The translations under genes were made by a program, and so were the position numbers. From Halanaerobiaceae bacterium ANBcell28 (GTDB lineage Bacteria > Bacillota > Halanaerobiia > Halanaerobiales > DTU029): DNA of 47,455 nt. The stretch covers positions 1-47,455 of the forward strand of contig JBBJJH010000028.1 of the NCBI GenBank assembly GCA_037623315.1. Reading direction: 5' to 3'. The notes under the pieces were generated by a model. That model was not told the origin of the DNA. It ran no database searches and saw nothing but the letters and a program-made list of their open reading frames with translations. The stretch's first letter is position 1. Each line of letters opens with the position of its first letter. Shown here one piece after another: positions 1 to 8,077 of the stretch.

Positions 1-152
1 ATATTGTATTTATGGGGCGAATTAACTCGAAAAATTTTTACTCTTTAAAGCTGTTCCTCTATATAAATATGTTTTCTTCACTTTAGTACTTTGACATTAA
101 CACTGCAATGTTTATTTTGTAGCAAAAATTTTATTTTTTAGCAAATTTATAC

Positions 153-181
153 TTGAATAATATATTATAATGTATTATACT
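153..181 (+). promoter_or_regulatory. Sigma-A type promoter for the small membrane protein gene
   Basis: A -35 box TTGAAT (153-158) and a -10 box TATACT (176-181) are separated by 17 bases and lie just upstream of the gene starting at 203. The leader would be only about 15 nt and would begin almost at the ribosome binding site, which is short but workable. Confidence 0.5.
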
Positions 182-202
182 TTATAAATAGGAGGTGAAT
201 AT

Positions 203-448
203 ATGAGAATGAAAATATTTTTAAATTTTCTTCATATCATAAGTAAATTTGCAGTATATTACACTATATTCGCAATAATGTTCCTCCTGCAAAAATATAC
301 GATTGGTCTTATACCTTTTATTAATAACATTATTATTTTAGATACAGTTTACATCCATGACGTAGTATTTATTATAAGCTCATTAATTATTACATTTAAA
401 TATTTCAAAGCTTCATCCCCATATAAAGCAAAAACAAAAAAGTGCTAA
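203..448 (+). CDS. Small two-span membrane protein, unknown function
   Basis: This encodes 81 residues with two hydrophobic stretches (about residues 15-40 and 52-68) and a lysine-rich tail, so it should sit in the membrane with a basic cytosolic C-terminus. A strong ribosome binding site GGAGGTG (191-197) lies 5 nt before the ATG and fixes the start. The stop codon falls inside a bidirectional terminator shared with the convergent gene at 459-1502. I recognise no family. It could be a holin-like or toxin-like small membrane protein, but nothing in the sequence shows that. Confidence 0.6.
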   Translation: MRMKIFLNFLHIISKFAVYYTIFAIMFLLQKYTIGLIPFINNIIILDTVYIHDVVFIISSLIITFKYFKASSPYKAKTKKC

Positions 449-466
449 GAAGCACTTTTTATTTTT
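436..466. terminator. Bidirectional intrinsic terminator between convergent genes
   Basis: The 10-bp stem AAAAAGTGCT/AGCACTTTTT has an AAGA loop. It has A-rich flanks on one side and T-rich flanks on the other, so it can end transcription from both the plus-strand gene at 203 and the minus-strand gene at 459. Confidence 0.8.
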
Positions 467-1502
467 TATCTTCCTCATCTATATTAGGAATCTTTATATT
501 AAGTTGCTGAGTAGTATTTATAAAATCCTCCTTCCATTCCATTTCTTTTTCACTTAATTTATTCTCCTTTATTGCTTTATAAAATTCTAATATTCTAATA
601 ATTAAGCCGTCAGTCTCTAGTTCTCCTTCTATCTCATTGCTTGATTTTTTAAATTTACCCTTCCCTCCTGCTAAAGCTATTATAGCCACAGCTATCACTA
701 AGCCCATACTAATATATGAAGAAAATTCAATAGGACCAGGAGAATGTACATTTATTTTCATATCAATATCTTCTTTGTTAAAACTCTTATCATATAATTT
801 ATTATATATTTCTATACAATAAATCACATTATTTATAAAATTCAGTATTTCTACAGCGTTAATATTATTATTGTTTTTCACTTCAAATATAACATATAGT
901 TTATTATTACTTATAAAGAAATTATACAAACTTCTGTTTATATAATGAGAGTAATCATTAGCCTCTGCAACTGCATAATATGAATTTAATAACTTATGTA
1001 AATATAAATCTAGATTGTCTCTCTCAACATATTTATACCACTTTACTTTCCTTCGTTTTCTGAAATGACATCTACCTGAGTTATATAAGCGCCTTGATTT
1101 TTCTTCACTTATCTCTGTAACCTTATCATCCTCTAATATACCGAAAGCAATATAAGAAGAGTTTTCACTTGGACATAAGATTATATCCCCTTTTTTCATT
1201 CTATTTATAAAAACATCCATATAATAAGTTATTATCCCGCAATATTCATAATACTGTGTATCAATCCTTTTTACTTCTTCATGTATTAATTCATAGTCCT
1301 CTGACTTAATCAGATCTAGACAGAGTTCATCATATAACGAACTTTCTTCATGACCGATGGCAATAAAATTTTCCATATAAAAATCATTGAAATTTTTCCC
1401 GTTATTAATTCTAAATAACCAATAATTACGATTCTTAGGAATTGAGCAAATACTAAATGTCTCTAATAATTTCTGTAAATCTTTTTCTTTAATGTCTTTC
1501 AC
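459..1502 (-). CDS. PUA/EVE-like domain protein with C-terminal transmembrane segment (candidate defence sensor-effector)
   Basis: The protein has 347 residues. The N-terminal ~160 residues look like the EVE/PUA-type domains found at the front of Mrr-like and other defence proteins: a tryptophan-led strand near residue 28 (NYWLFRIN), then NFIAIG (about 45-50), a MKKGDIILCP strand (about 102-111) and an R-x-VKW motif (about 151-155). Such domains bind modified bases or nucleotides. A middle region of about 100 residues is unrecognised. After an NVHSPGPIEF motif (about 253-262) comes one hydrophobic helix (about 265-283) and a charged tail. I infer a soluble sensor coupled to a membrane segment; no catalytic motif is visible. 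It has its own transcription unit facing the small gene at 203 and ends in the shared terminator. The family assignment rests on motif pattern only. Confidence 0.6.
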   Translation of the reverse strand: MKDIKEKDLQKLLETFSICSIPKNRNYWLFRINNGKNFNDFYMENFIAIGHEESSLYDELCLDLIKSEDYELIHEEVKRIDTQYYEYCGIITYYMDVFINRMKKGDIILCPSENSSYIAFGILEDDKVTEISEEKSRRLYNSGRCHFRKRRKVKWYKYVERDNLDLYLHKLLNSYYAVAEANDYSHYINRSLYNFFISNNKLYVIFEVKNNNNINAVEILNFINNVIYCIEIYNKLYDKSFNKEDIDMKINVHSPGPIEFSSYISMGLVIAVAIIALAGGKGKFKKSSNEIEGELETDGLIIRILEFYKAIKENKLSEKEMEWKEDFINTTQQLNIKIPNIDEEDKK

Positions 1503-1835
1503 TCTACCCCCTCCTTACCATATATTTCTACACTTATAAAAAAATACCTTTGTTGAAAGGAGAAAATCTTTCGACTAATAAAACAATTATACTCCTTTAT
1601 ATTATCTTTCTTTAGATTTATTTTTTTTAAACGATAAAAAAGCGTCAAAAAAGAAGGGTAGTAGTTAAATTTTTCCTTTATATTTGAATATTTTAACTTA
1701 AAACTTTTCTCGAATAAAATTTTAATTTAATTCTAATCTTAAACTAACTATATATTAATCTTAGTATTATATAATTTAATTAACCCATTAAGGGATCACA
1801 TAGATTATAATTTTTTGTTTTATTCTCCTCCTCTT
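1503..1835. other. Intergenic region, possible short untranslated transcript on the plus strand
   Basis: I see no coding potential here. The plus strand ends in a clear terminator (1836-1862) although no plus-strand gene lies upstream. The 45 bases before it include a CU-rich run ATTCTCCTCCTCTTG (about 1822-1836) that is complementary to ribosome binding sites. This fits a small regulatory RNA, but I could not find a convincing promoter. Confidence 0.3.
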
Positions 1836-1862
1836 GCCAACCATAATGGTTGGCTTTTTTTT
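1836..1862 (+). terminator. Intrinsic terminator reading plus strand
   Basis: The perfect 8-bp stem GCCAACCA/TGGTTGGC has a TAA loop and is followed by eight T residues. It is strongly directional to the plus strand, yet the nearest plus-strand gene ends at 448. Confidence 0.8.
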
Positions 1863-1913
1863 ATGTGCAGATATCCTTTCAAAGACATTTTTATCTAATA
1901 AAATTATATCACA

Positions 1914-2876
1914 CTACTTATATATATCTTTGTTTTTTACATACTCCATGAATTCATTATCAGTTAACACTTTATCATACTTACTTTTAACTTTACCTAA
2001 CTGAATATCTTCAATAATAGATAAGAAAAATTTCTGGAAATCTCTATTTTCACTTATTAATCGATCAATAGTTGACCAATCTAGTTGTAATTTTTCATTA
2101 GCTGGATATAATATTTCACTTTGATGTATATCCTGAGAGTTCAATAATATAACTCCTATACCAAATGAATTATTTAATCTTTGTAATTCACTCCTAAATT
2201 CAACATCATCTTCAATTTCAAAGGAAACAAGATAACCTTCATTAGCCCAGCTAGAGTTAGAAACTGCCTGAAAAAAATATTGCCTAAGATTATTAAAATT
2301 TAAAGTCTTTTTTAACTCAAACGAATAAATCTTTACTAAAGTTGTTTCAAAGAGATTTTTCTGAACTCTAGTTGTTAGATTATCAAAATCTTCAAAGGGA
2401 AAATATATACTAACTATGTCTGGATGTAACCATTCGTTTTTTCCTTTTACACTATATTTGGACTTCTCATGATATATAGTCTTAGAATATCCTTTAAAAT
2501 GTTGATCTTCGTTTACATATTTGACAAGTAAGGGATGTAAATCTCTTTCATTAAAACTACTTATACTATTGCTTGACTCATCTTCAACCTCCTGAATTTT
2601 CTTTTGAGTAATTGATATGTCCTCACTGTTGATAAATTTTTTTAGATAGAATCTAGTAGGTCTTTTACCAACTTTCTCATAAAGAGAATTAGGATTATCT
2701 CGAATATCCACATATATTCTTGCGCCAATTGTCCTCCATGGCGTCTTTCCTTTTGATTGTAATTTCTTATCTAGGTCATATTTTATTGCATATTCCCATA
2801 TTTCCTTCGATGACAAGGGCTTTTGAGATTTCTCTAGAGTATCGTTGATCAAGTCAATAAATGAATAGTTTGACAT
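1914..2876 (-). CDS. HARE-HTH domain protein with PD-(D/E)XK nuclease-like C-terminus (COG2958-like)
   Basis: The protein has 320 residues when started at MSNYSF, which follows the strong site GGAGGTGG. An upstream in-frame ATG at 2894 has no such site. Residues 1-80 match the HARE-HTH (HB1/ASXL/restriction endonuclease) winged helix, including KTPWRTIGARIYVDIR (about 44-59), a module that reads DNA, often modified DNA. The C-terminal half carries a PD-(D/E)XK-like pair: HPD (151-153) and ELK (187-189) at the end of a strand. A DNA-binding nuclease of the restriction or defence type is therefore likely. A 12-bp hairpin directly abuts the ribosome binding site, which suggests translational or operator control. 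Domain calls are by pattern; the nuclease assignment is the less certain of the two. Confidence 0.7.
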   Translation of the reverse strand: MSNYSFIDLINDTLEKSQKPLSSKEIWEYAIKYDLDKKLQSKGKTPWRTIGARIYVDIRDNPNSLYEKVGKRPTRFYLKKFINSEDISITQKKIQEVEDESSNSISSFNERDLHPLLVKYVNEDQHFKGYSKTIYHEKSKYSVKGKNEWLHPDIVSIYFPFEDFDNLTTRVQKNLFETTLVKIYSFELKKTLNFNNLRQYFFQAVSNSSWANEGYLVSFEIEDDVEFRSELQRLNNSFGIGVILLNSQDIHQSEILYPANEKLQLDWSTIDRLISENRDFQKFFLSIIEDIQLGKVKSKYDKVLTDNEFMEYVKNKDIYK

Positions 2877-2885
2877 AATCCACCT

Positions 2886-2920
2886 CCTAAACAATAAAGT
2901 AAATTTCCTTATTGTTTAGG
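2886..2920 (-). promoter_or_regulatory. Perfect 12-bp leader hairpin overlapping the ribosome binding site
   Basis: CCTAAACAATAA and TTATTGTTTAGG form a perfect inverted repeat with an 11-nt loop. On the minus-strand mRNA the second arm ends in the first bases of the AGGAGGTGG ribosome binding site, 10 nt before the ATG of the HARE-HTH gene. It may hide the site, stabilise the 5' end or act as a protein-binding operator. Confidence 0.55.
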
Positions 2921-3006
2921 TTTATCTCAAATACTGATAACTATACAAAAATAAATTCATAAATACCAATATATTTATCTTCAGAAAAGGCGTTATGCAA
3001 ACAAAA

Positions 3007-3098
3007 TAGTGGGGCTAGTAGGAGTCGAATCTGCAACTAGCAACTACAAATATGTGCCTTTAAACTTCTTCCCTCTATCAGGTCTCACAATTCTATGG
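3007..3098 (-). pseudogene. Degenerate tRNA-like relic, homologous to the copy at 14229-14336
   Basis: Read on the minus strand, this shares with the 14.2-kb copy the segments CATAG/CATAA, TGAGRCCTGATAGAG, TTTAAAGGC, GCAGRTTCGACTCCTRC and TAGYCCCAC. The T-arm stem has a mismatch and the terminal CCA reads CTA, so it cannot be a functional tRNA. It is probably an old attachment-site relic of a tRNA-Arg(CCT) gene end. Confidence 0.5.
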
Positions 3099-3116
3099 TA
3101 GTTGATCTTAGTGATT

Positions 3117-3150
3117 AAAAAAACCTGCTCATCTGTTGATGAAGGCAGGT
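3117..3150 (-). terminator. Intrinsic terminator for the SLH-domain gene
   Basis: The stem ACCTGC/GCAGGT is extended by CATC/GATG around a small loop. On the minus strand it is followed by seven T residues. It lies about 70 bp past the stop of the gene at 3219. Confidence 0.75.
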
Positions 3151-3218
3151 ATATTTAACGCTTAAAGCTTACTAACACTAGTTTTTTTGTTTAATTATAT
3201 CGATATGATACACTATAA

Positions 3219-4013
3219 CTAAAAATTAATATTGACTAAGTTAGGATAAGTCCACTCGAAATTATCATGTAATTTACGATTATACTCAGCAGCAATTCCT
3301 GCCATTTCTTGTCCAAAGAAATGATTATGTAGCATAGCAACCGCAAAACCTGTTATCGTAAAAGATAATGGATGACGATTATCGTTAGTCATAATATCTA
3401 AAATTATACCAGCTCCAATTTCTCCAATATTAAAAAGCATTTGAGCCCTTGCTTTATGCTTTAAATCACTATTATAATCTTGATATGGATTTATTGCAGG
3501 AGTACTAACCACATAATTCGCAGCTGCATAAGGCCCGAATATTGGAAGCAAAGATTGCTTATAAGCTATCCTCGGATCTTTTTCTTCAACATTTAATACT
3601 ACCGTTCTTTCTGCTTTTATATCATCTATTCTATTAAACTGATATTCTAACTCTACTAACATACGTTCTAATACATCTACAATTCCTTCTATTTTACTAT
3701 ATTCCATTATAAGTTCATCATTTTGGAAAATGTCTTCATCAATAGTAATTTTAATTTCTTGACTTGATGATGCCTCCAACATATCTAAAATATTATGTAA
3801 AATAAAAGCCATTTCATATCTACTAAGTTTTTGATCTCCCCTAAAAATTTCATTAGAATATCCAGAAATTATTCCATGTGAAACTAGATTATCTATAGCC
3901 TCGTTTGCCCAGTGTTCTGCTGGTACATCTTTGAAAGACTCAGCAAAACTTCCAACACTCAATACTAAAAAGATACTAATTGTAATAATCATAATCATAA
4001 CTTTTTTCTTCAT
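3219..4013 (-). CDS. Exported single SLH-domain protein
   Basis: The protein has 264 residues. A signal peptide (residues 1 to about 24, ending SFAES) is followed by one S-layer homology domain (about 25-80: FKDVPAEHWANEAIDNL, GIISGYSNEIFRGDQKLSRYE). A short coiled-coil-like acidic stretch (about 95-130) and a C-terminal part of about 120 residues with small-residue-rich segments follow. SLH domains bind secondary cell-wall polymer or peptidoglycan. In diderm Bacillota they tether OmpM-like outer-membrane proteins, so this may be an envelope-anchoring protein. It is monocistronic, flanked by its own terminator, and unrelated to the defence genes around it. Confidence 0.75.
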   Translation of the reverse strand: MKKKVMIMIITISIFLVLSVGSFAESFKDVPAEHWANEAIDNLVSHGIISGYSNEIFRGDQKLSRYEMAFILHNILDMLEASSSQEIKITIDEDIFQNDELIMEYSKIEGIVDVLERMLVELEYQFNRIDDIKAERTVVLNVEEKDPRIAYKQSLLPIFGPYAAANYVVSTPAINPYQDYNSDLKHKARAQMLFNIGEIGAGIILDIMTNDNRHPLSFTITGFAVAMLHNHFFGQEMAGIAAEYNRKLHDNFEWTYPNLVNINF

Positions 4014-4142
4014 TTAATTACATCCTCTCTAATTTTATATTCTTTTATGCTTTATTATATAAATACTATATAAACGACAAATTTCCTCTAAAAAATACAG
4101 AATATTTAACTGTTCTTACCTACAGTAATTCTTTTTTGACAT

Positions 4143-4180
4143 AAAAAAATCCACCTCTCATTTTCTAAAAAATCGAGGTG
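4143..4180 (-). terminator. Intrinsic terminator for the PLD-like gene
   Basis: The stem CACCTC/GAGGTG has an inner ATTTT/AAAAT pairing (4152-4180). On the minus strand it is followed by a run of T residues (4143-4149). Confidence 0.7.
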
Positions 4181-4237
4181 AAACAATTTGGTATACGCCT
4201 ATCTATAAGCAACTGTAGAACCCTTCTAATCTTCTTA

Positions 4238-5740
4238 TTAACATCTAAAAGCAACCAGCCTATATATATAAATCATTTTTTTGAACTTATTAATTATAGT
4301 TTGCGTAAAAGCATTTATATCTTTTAGCTCATCACTATCTGGATCAATAAAATAAGACATAAAAGATGCTAATCCATCTTTATCATTGTTTAAATAAAAA
4401 GCCACAAAATCCTTAGCTGATTCATTATCGATATGAAATTCATATGATTCATTGCTGTCCTTATTTTTCAAGTGCCAAATAAATTTTTCTCCTTTTAGTT
4501 TTTCTATCTCTTTAATCAACTTTTTTCTATATGAATCCTTTTTTAATTGATCTTGAATATAACCCCTATCAAAAGCATCATGTATAACCGAGTGAAATAA
4601 ACTTATTTCAACACCTAAAGAATATATTGAAAATAGTAAACAGGCATGCTTTTGAAATCCAAGTTCTTCATTAGCTTCAGCTCCCATATTCAAATAATCC
4701 AATTCTTTTTTACTTTTACCATACCTTATTCCTAACCAACTTACTTTTCCCTTATTAAATCTATTTGGCCTAAGTGAGCTGGTTATATTTTTATCTCGCC
4801 AGTGACAGTTTAAATTAATTTTTTTTACATCGTCATATATTATTTTATGTACTTTTCTAAGCTTTTCTTCTACATGCTCTCTTTTTTTCATAATATTTAT
4901 ATCTGATCTCTGTTGATTCTTTTTAAAAAAAGTTTCGTAATCAGAGTAGGAAAAAAAATAAGAACTAATATTATATGTATTTTTCTTGAATGGGTCTTCT
5001 AAACTTTCGAATTTATGTAAATTTTCTCTTATAGACTGTTGAATTTGTTTCAGTTTTTTTAATTCTTTATGTTGTTGTATATATATATCTATAATTTCCT
5101 GATTCACTAATTTAGAATTATTATTACAAAATTTAAAAAAAAGTTGTAGTTTATCAATTTCTTTTTTAGAACATTTATTATTAATTACATTAAATTCAAT
5201 ATTTTTATTAAATCCACCATTTGTAAAATTAGAGGAACCAAACATAACTTTTGTATCTTCTTCTTGTTCAATAAGATAAACCTTTGGATGAAAAGGTATA
5301 TTATAAACAATATAGACTTTAGCAATTTCATATAATTTTTTAAGTAATTTCCCAGGATTATCATTACTAAATTCTGGCGAAAGATAAATTATTACATTTT
5401 CTTTAGATAAAGAATTGTTATTTATTATTTTTTTTAATAATTCCAAACCATAATTAGAAAAGAAAGCACTTGCAATAAAAATATTTTTGATTTTTTTAAC
5501 ATTCAATTCTTTACTTAATACATCATCTCCATGCCAATAGTACTTATTATGGTTCATTTTTTCACCTTTTTTTTTATTTTTCACTTCATATTCAGGGAGT
5601 ACTGATACCAATCCAAGAGCATATTTAGATTTATATGAATTTAAATCTTTCTTACTCCAATTCAAGAGGTCATATCTAGTTTCCAGAGTTTCCACTATTT
5701 CTATATCCACTACTGTAAAAGTTAGTTTCATATGTTCCAT
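4238..5740 (-). CDS. Phospholipase-D-like nuclease, long form
   Basis: The protein has 500 residues. One PLD half-site is clear: FHPKVYL with His151 and Lys153, followed by GSSNFTNGG (about 168-176) and an acidic IEF (about 181-183). This is the arrangement in BfiI-type and other DNA-cleaving PLD enzymes, which act as dimers with one HxK each. The C-terminal ~300 residues are helical and unrecognised; they may give target specificity. The start is ambiguous. The ATG at 5740 has a poor ribosome binding site, while an in-frame ATG at 5557 (MNHNKYYWHGDD) follows AAAGGTG at good spacing and would give 439 residues. The extra 61 residues look protein-like, so they may be a remnant of an upstream gene fused in frame. 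It ends at its own terminator and is likely a stand-alone restriction or defence nuclease. Confidence 0.65.
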   Translation of the reverse strand: MEHMKLTFTVVDIEIVETLETRYDLLNWSKKDLNSYKSKYALGLVSVLPEYEVKNKKKGEKMNHNKYYWHGDDVLSKELNVKKIKNIFIASAFFSNYGLELLKKIINNNSLSKENVIIYLSPEFSNDNPGKLLKKLYEIAKVYIVYNIPFHPKVYLIEQEEDTKVMFGSSNFTNGGFNKNIEFNVINNKCSKKEIDKLQLFFKFCNNNSKLVNQEIIDIYIQQHKELKKLKQIQQSIRENLHKFESLEDPFKKNTYNISSYFFSYSDYETFFKKNQQRSDINIMKKREHVEEKLRKVHKIIYDDVKKINLNCHWRDKNITSSLRPNRFNKGKVSWLGIRYGKSKKELDYLNMGAEANEELGFQKHACLLFSIYSLGVEISLFHSVIHDAFDRGYIQDQLKKDSYRKKLIKEIEKLKGEKFIWHLKNKDSNESYEFHIDNESAKDFVAFYLNNDKDGLASFMSYFIDPDSDELKDINAFTQTIINKFKKMIYIYRLVAFRC

Positions 5741-5851
5741 CCATTGTAAAATCTATTTCATAAACTTTAAAATTATAATGTGGAATCTATTATCATATAT
5801 TCAGTTTCTTCAAAATCAAGATAAGATATTCATCCTTGCCAAAAAGATAAA

Positions 5852-6139
5852 TCAGGAAACCGCCCATAAAGCTTTGCAATTCATAATCACCATATCATCT
5901 GTTTTGTGATATGGTTCTATGAATTCTGCGTTGCCTTTAAGAAAGTCATCAAAAAAGTCGTCAAGAATTTTTACGTATTTATCCTCCTCAAAGCTTTCCG
6001 CTCTATCTCTTACCTCATATTTCATACCTTCAAATTGAGACAAAAATACAAATAATTCTTCATGGGTTTCTGCTAAACTTATAAAAGATATAAATACAAT
6101 CATAAGTGAAATTGCTAAGCTTAATGCTATTTTTCCCAT
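5852..6139 (-). CDS. Short exported protein, unknown, possibly truncated
   Basis: The protein has 95 residues with a signal peptide (about 1-24, ending SLAETHE) and a mature part rich in Asp, Glu and Phe (FDDFLKGNAEFIEPYHKTDD). A good ribosome binding site AAGGGGG precedes the ATG. The sequence stops abruptly after a hydrophobic run (NCKALWAVS), so this may be the front end of a longer secreted protein that lost its remainder. No family recognised. Confidence 0.5.
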   Translation of the reverse strand: MGKIALSLAISLMIVFISFISLAETHEELFVFLSQFEGMKYEVRDRAESFEEDKYVKILDDFFDDFLKGNAEFIEPYHKTDDMVIMNCKALWAVS

Positions 6140-6607
6140 ATTATTTTTCCCCCTTCAAAAGACTTCTCGTTATATTTTACCTATATTAAAATATTCTAGA
6201 TAAAACAAGTTTTTCATCTCAGTCTTTATTCCTTAATTTATCCATGAATGATAATATAATCAATGGTAATGGCTCAATAAGTTTATCGGTTTTTCAAGAT
6301 TAGGAAAGAATAGTTATCATTTTGAACATGTATGAAAGTGAAAATAAAGATCTAAATAATAATCAAATAATAATTCTAATGATAATATAATTAGTAACAA
6401 ATATCTCGAAGAAGCTTTTAAGCAAAAAAAAAGCCCCGAAAGGCTCATTAGTCTTTTCTTAGCGTATCTCATACCAAAGTGTTGTAGGGTTTTGTTACTG
6501 CATAAAATCATAAATTTATTTTTGGAGTTATATTTTTAGGGGTTATTTTCTAAGTATTATACGATGGTACAGTAGTTAATTATAGAAGAAAATGGAGGTA
6601 GTTAACT
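6140..6607. other. Intergenic region with one minus-strand terminator
   Basis: A hairpin AGCC/GGCT with a minus-strand run of nine T residues (6423-6445) marks the end of some minus-strand transcript, but no convincing gene lies upstream of it. A 64-codon minus-strand frame at 6317-6511 runs through this terminator and looks random. Confidence 0.5.
6423..6445 (-). terminator. Intrinsic terminator, orphan, minus strand
   Basis: The GC-rich stem AGCC/GGCT (6432-6435 with 6442-6445) is followed on the minus strand by nine T residues. No gene that it serves is visible. Confidence 0.6.
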
Positions 6608-6817
6608 ATGACGAATAGAACTTTTTCCATTAACAACGAAATCAAAAAAGAATTGGTGGAGTACAAAAGTGAATTAGAAAACATCAAGAAAAATGACAGG
6701 AACAATGATAACAAATATTCACTTCAAGAAGAAAGAAGGCAGATTAGGAAAGGTATGCATAAAATCAAAGGAGAATCAAATAAATATATAGTAGATGGGA
6801 TGAAGATAAAGATTTGA
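6608..6817 (+). CDS. Small charged helical protein, unknown
   Basis: The protein has 69 residues with a strong ribosome binding site GGAGG at 6594-6598. It is very rich in Lys, Glu, Asn and Arg (ELVEYKSELENIKKND) and is probably all-helical, possibly coiled coil. A short terminator follows at 6875. It may be a DNA-binding or phage-type accessory protein, but I recognise no family. Confidence 0.5.
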   Translation: MTNRTFSINNEIKKELVEYKSELENIKKNDRNNDNKYSLQEERRQIRKGMHKIKGESNKYIVDGMKIKI

Positions 6818-6874
6818 TTGAAGTGGATTTAAAAGAAAAATTTGAATAAATTATTGGGTTATATTGTTATTTAC

Positions 6875-6891
6875 AGGGGAACCCCCTTTTT
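6875..6891 (+). terminator. Short intrinsic terminator
   Basis: The stem AGGGG/CCCCT with a three-base loop is followed by five T residues. The stem is short but GC-rich, and the placement after the gene at 6608 fits. Confidence 0.5.
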
Positions 6892-6906
6892 GATATGATT
6901 ATGATA

Positions 6907-6936
6907 CGATTTGTTGTATTGCGATTTGTTGTATTG
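6907..6936 (+). repeat. Two tandem copies of a 15-bp repeat
   Basis: CGATTTGTTGTATTG occurs twice head to tail (6907-6921 and 6922-6936) directly upstream of the lipoprotein ribosome binding site. It could be a slippage product or a regulator-binding pair. Confidence 0.6.
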
Positions 6937-6959
6937 TTGGGAGGGGGTGAAATACATAA

Positions 6960-7370
6960 TTGAGTTCAATTAAAAAGAGAAGTGTTTTATTAGTTTTATT
7001 TGTTTTTTTTATTATTTTTTTGAGTGGTTGTAGTGGTTTGATTGGTGGTGGTGATAATCTACCAGCAGAAGTTTATGGTGTAATTAAAATAGGAATGGAT
7101 GGTGAAGACCAGCCTATTTATAGGAATAGGGGTACAATAAATATATTTAATGAAGAAAATAGATATTGGACTAATATAGAAGTTGATAGTGATGATAATA
7201 GGAAAGCATATTATAATGTAGAGGTTGAAGAAAAAGGAGTTTATCATGTTAGGATTTATATAAGGAGAAATGTTTTTGGTGAAAATTTCTTAAATGTTTT
7301 AATGTATGATGAAATTATTGTGAATGATGGAAGTTCAATAAATGCTAATTTCCGCGTGAGGATGGATTGA
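6960..7370 (+). CDS. Lipoprotein with a beta-sandwich-like domain
   Basis: The protein has 136 residues starting at TTG (6960) after the very strong site GGAGGGGGTGA (6940-6950). The N-terminus is basic (KKR), followed by a hydrophobic core and the lipobox LSGC, with Cys at about residue 22. It should be processed by signal peptidase II and lipid-anchored. The mature part has alternating strands (AYYNVEVEEKGVYHVRIY) typical of an Ig-like or carboxypeptidase-regulatory-like fold. It is probably a surface protein of unknown role, with no link to the neighbouring phage relics. Confidence 0.65.
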   Translation: MSSIKKRSVLLVLFVFFIIFLSGCSGLIGGGDNLPAEVYGVIKIGMDGEDQPIYRNRGTINIFNEENRYWTNIEVDSDDNRKAYYNVEVEEKGVYHVRIYIRRNVFGENFLNVLMYDEIIVNDGSSINANFRVRMD

Positions 7371-7573
7371 TATTAAGAGGGGAACTAGACAAAACCAATT
7401 ATAAGGATAAAATGCCAGATAGTTATATTTCTAGTGATTTTAGTAACAATAATATCTGGCTCAGATACAAAAATAATAAGATAGCAGTGAAAAAGATACA
7501 CTGGGGAACAACAGATGATTGGAATAACCAAAATCAGATAATTAATGATCCTAATAATAGTGTTAGATCATGA
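7367..7573 (+). CDS. Doubtful short reading frame after the lipoprotein gene
   Basis: A 68-codon frame opens at TTG overlapping the lipoprotein stop, without a separate ribosome binding site. It is polar and Asn-rich (SSDFSNNNIWLRYKNN). It may be the rest of a longer exported protein separated by a frameshift, or chance. It ends exactly where the convergent helicase-loader relic begins. Confidence 0.25.
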   Translation: MILRGELDKTNYKDKMPDSYISSDFSNNNIWLRYKNNKIAVKKIHWGTTDDWNNQNQIINDPNNSVRS

Positions 7574-7908
7574 ACCTGTTCATTAAAAAAGTGTCAGCAA
7601 CATCATTCATTGCATTCTTATTTAATCCTATGACCTGAGCTGTTTTGCTTACTCTTTCGGGAAGAGTGTTTAGTACCTTATCTGGGTTATATATAGCACT
7701 GTATTTGGCAATAGCTTTTCTAACCATCTCCCAGGCTTCTATGCCTGTTATCTCATCTTCTTCTGGACAACCTCATTTTCTCAATTTCCTGAACGACTTC
7801 TCCAACACTAGGAGGCCAAGTCGGTTTATTTATAATCAGTTTTTTTACTGCTACAAAAACAACCTCCTCTTCATATTCACCTAAAAATATTTGCCATGTG
7901 TTAATCAT
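7563..7908 (-). pseudogene. Frameshifted phage helicase-loader relic (G39P/G40P-loader-like)
   Basis: Read on the minus strand, the first part gives MINTWQIFLGEYEEE followed by VAVKKLIINKPTWPPSVGEV. After a frameshift near 7765 it continues as EAWEMVRKAIAKYSAIYNP and ends FLMNRFMI-stop. The W-x-x-x-L, AVKKLI and WPPSVGEV pattern matches the small helicase loader/inhibitor proteins of Gram-positive phages (Loader and inhibitor of G40P family). Protein-like sequence continues upstream to about 7960. It is a decayed replication gene. Confidence 0.55.
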
Positions 7909-8077
7909 AACCTTTGAGGTAGCTTTTGTAATCGATCCTTTTAATGAATCATATAGTCTGAAATATAAGTTAGCTTCCTTCGATTTCAGACAGTCTAAAG
8001 ATTTCTTTTACATGTCTTTGGATTGAAAGGGCAATCCTTGCAAAAGGTTCTTTTTATCTTATTCCCCCTATTCTTTT

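Noticed and set aside
6317-6511. Minus-strand 64-codon gene
   Set aside because: The frame runs straight through an intrinsic terminator, has no ribosome binding site and has a random-looking composition.
6907-6936. Iteron-type replication origin
   Set aside because: There are only two 15-bp units, no replication-initiator gene nearby and no AT-rich/DnaA-box arrangement.
7367-7573. Second lipoprotein-operon gene
   Set aside because: It has no ribosome binding site, a TTG start inside the previous stop region and low-complexity content. It is kept only as a doubtful frame.
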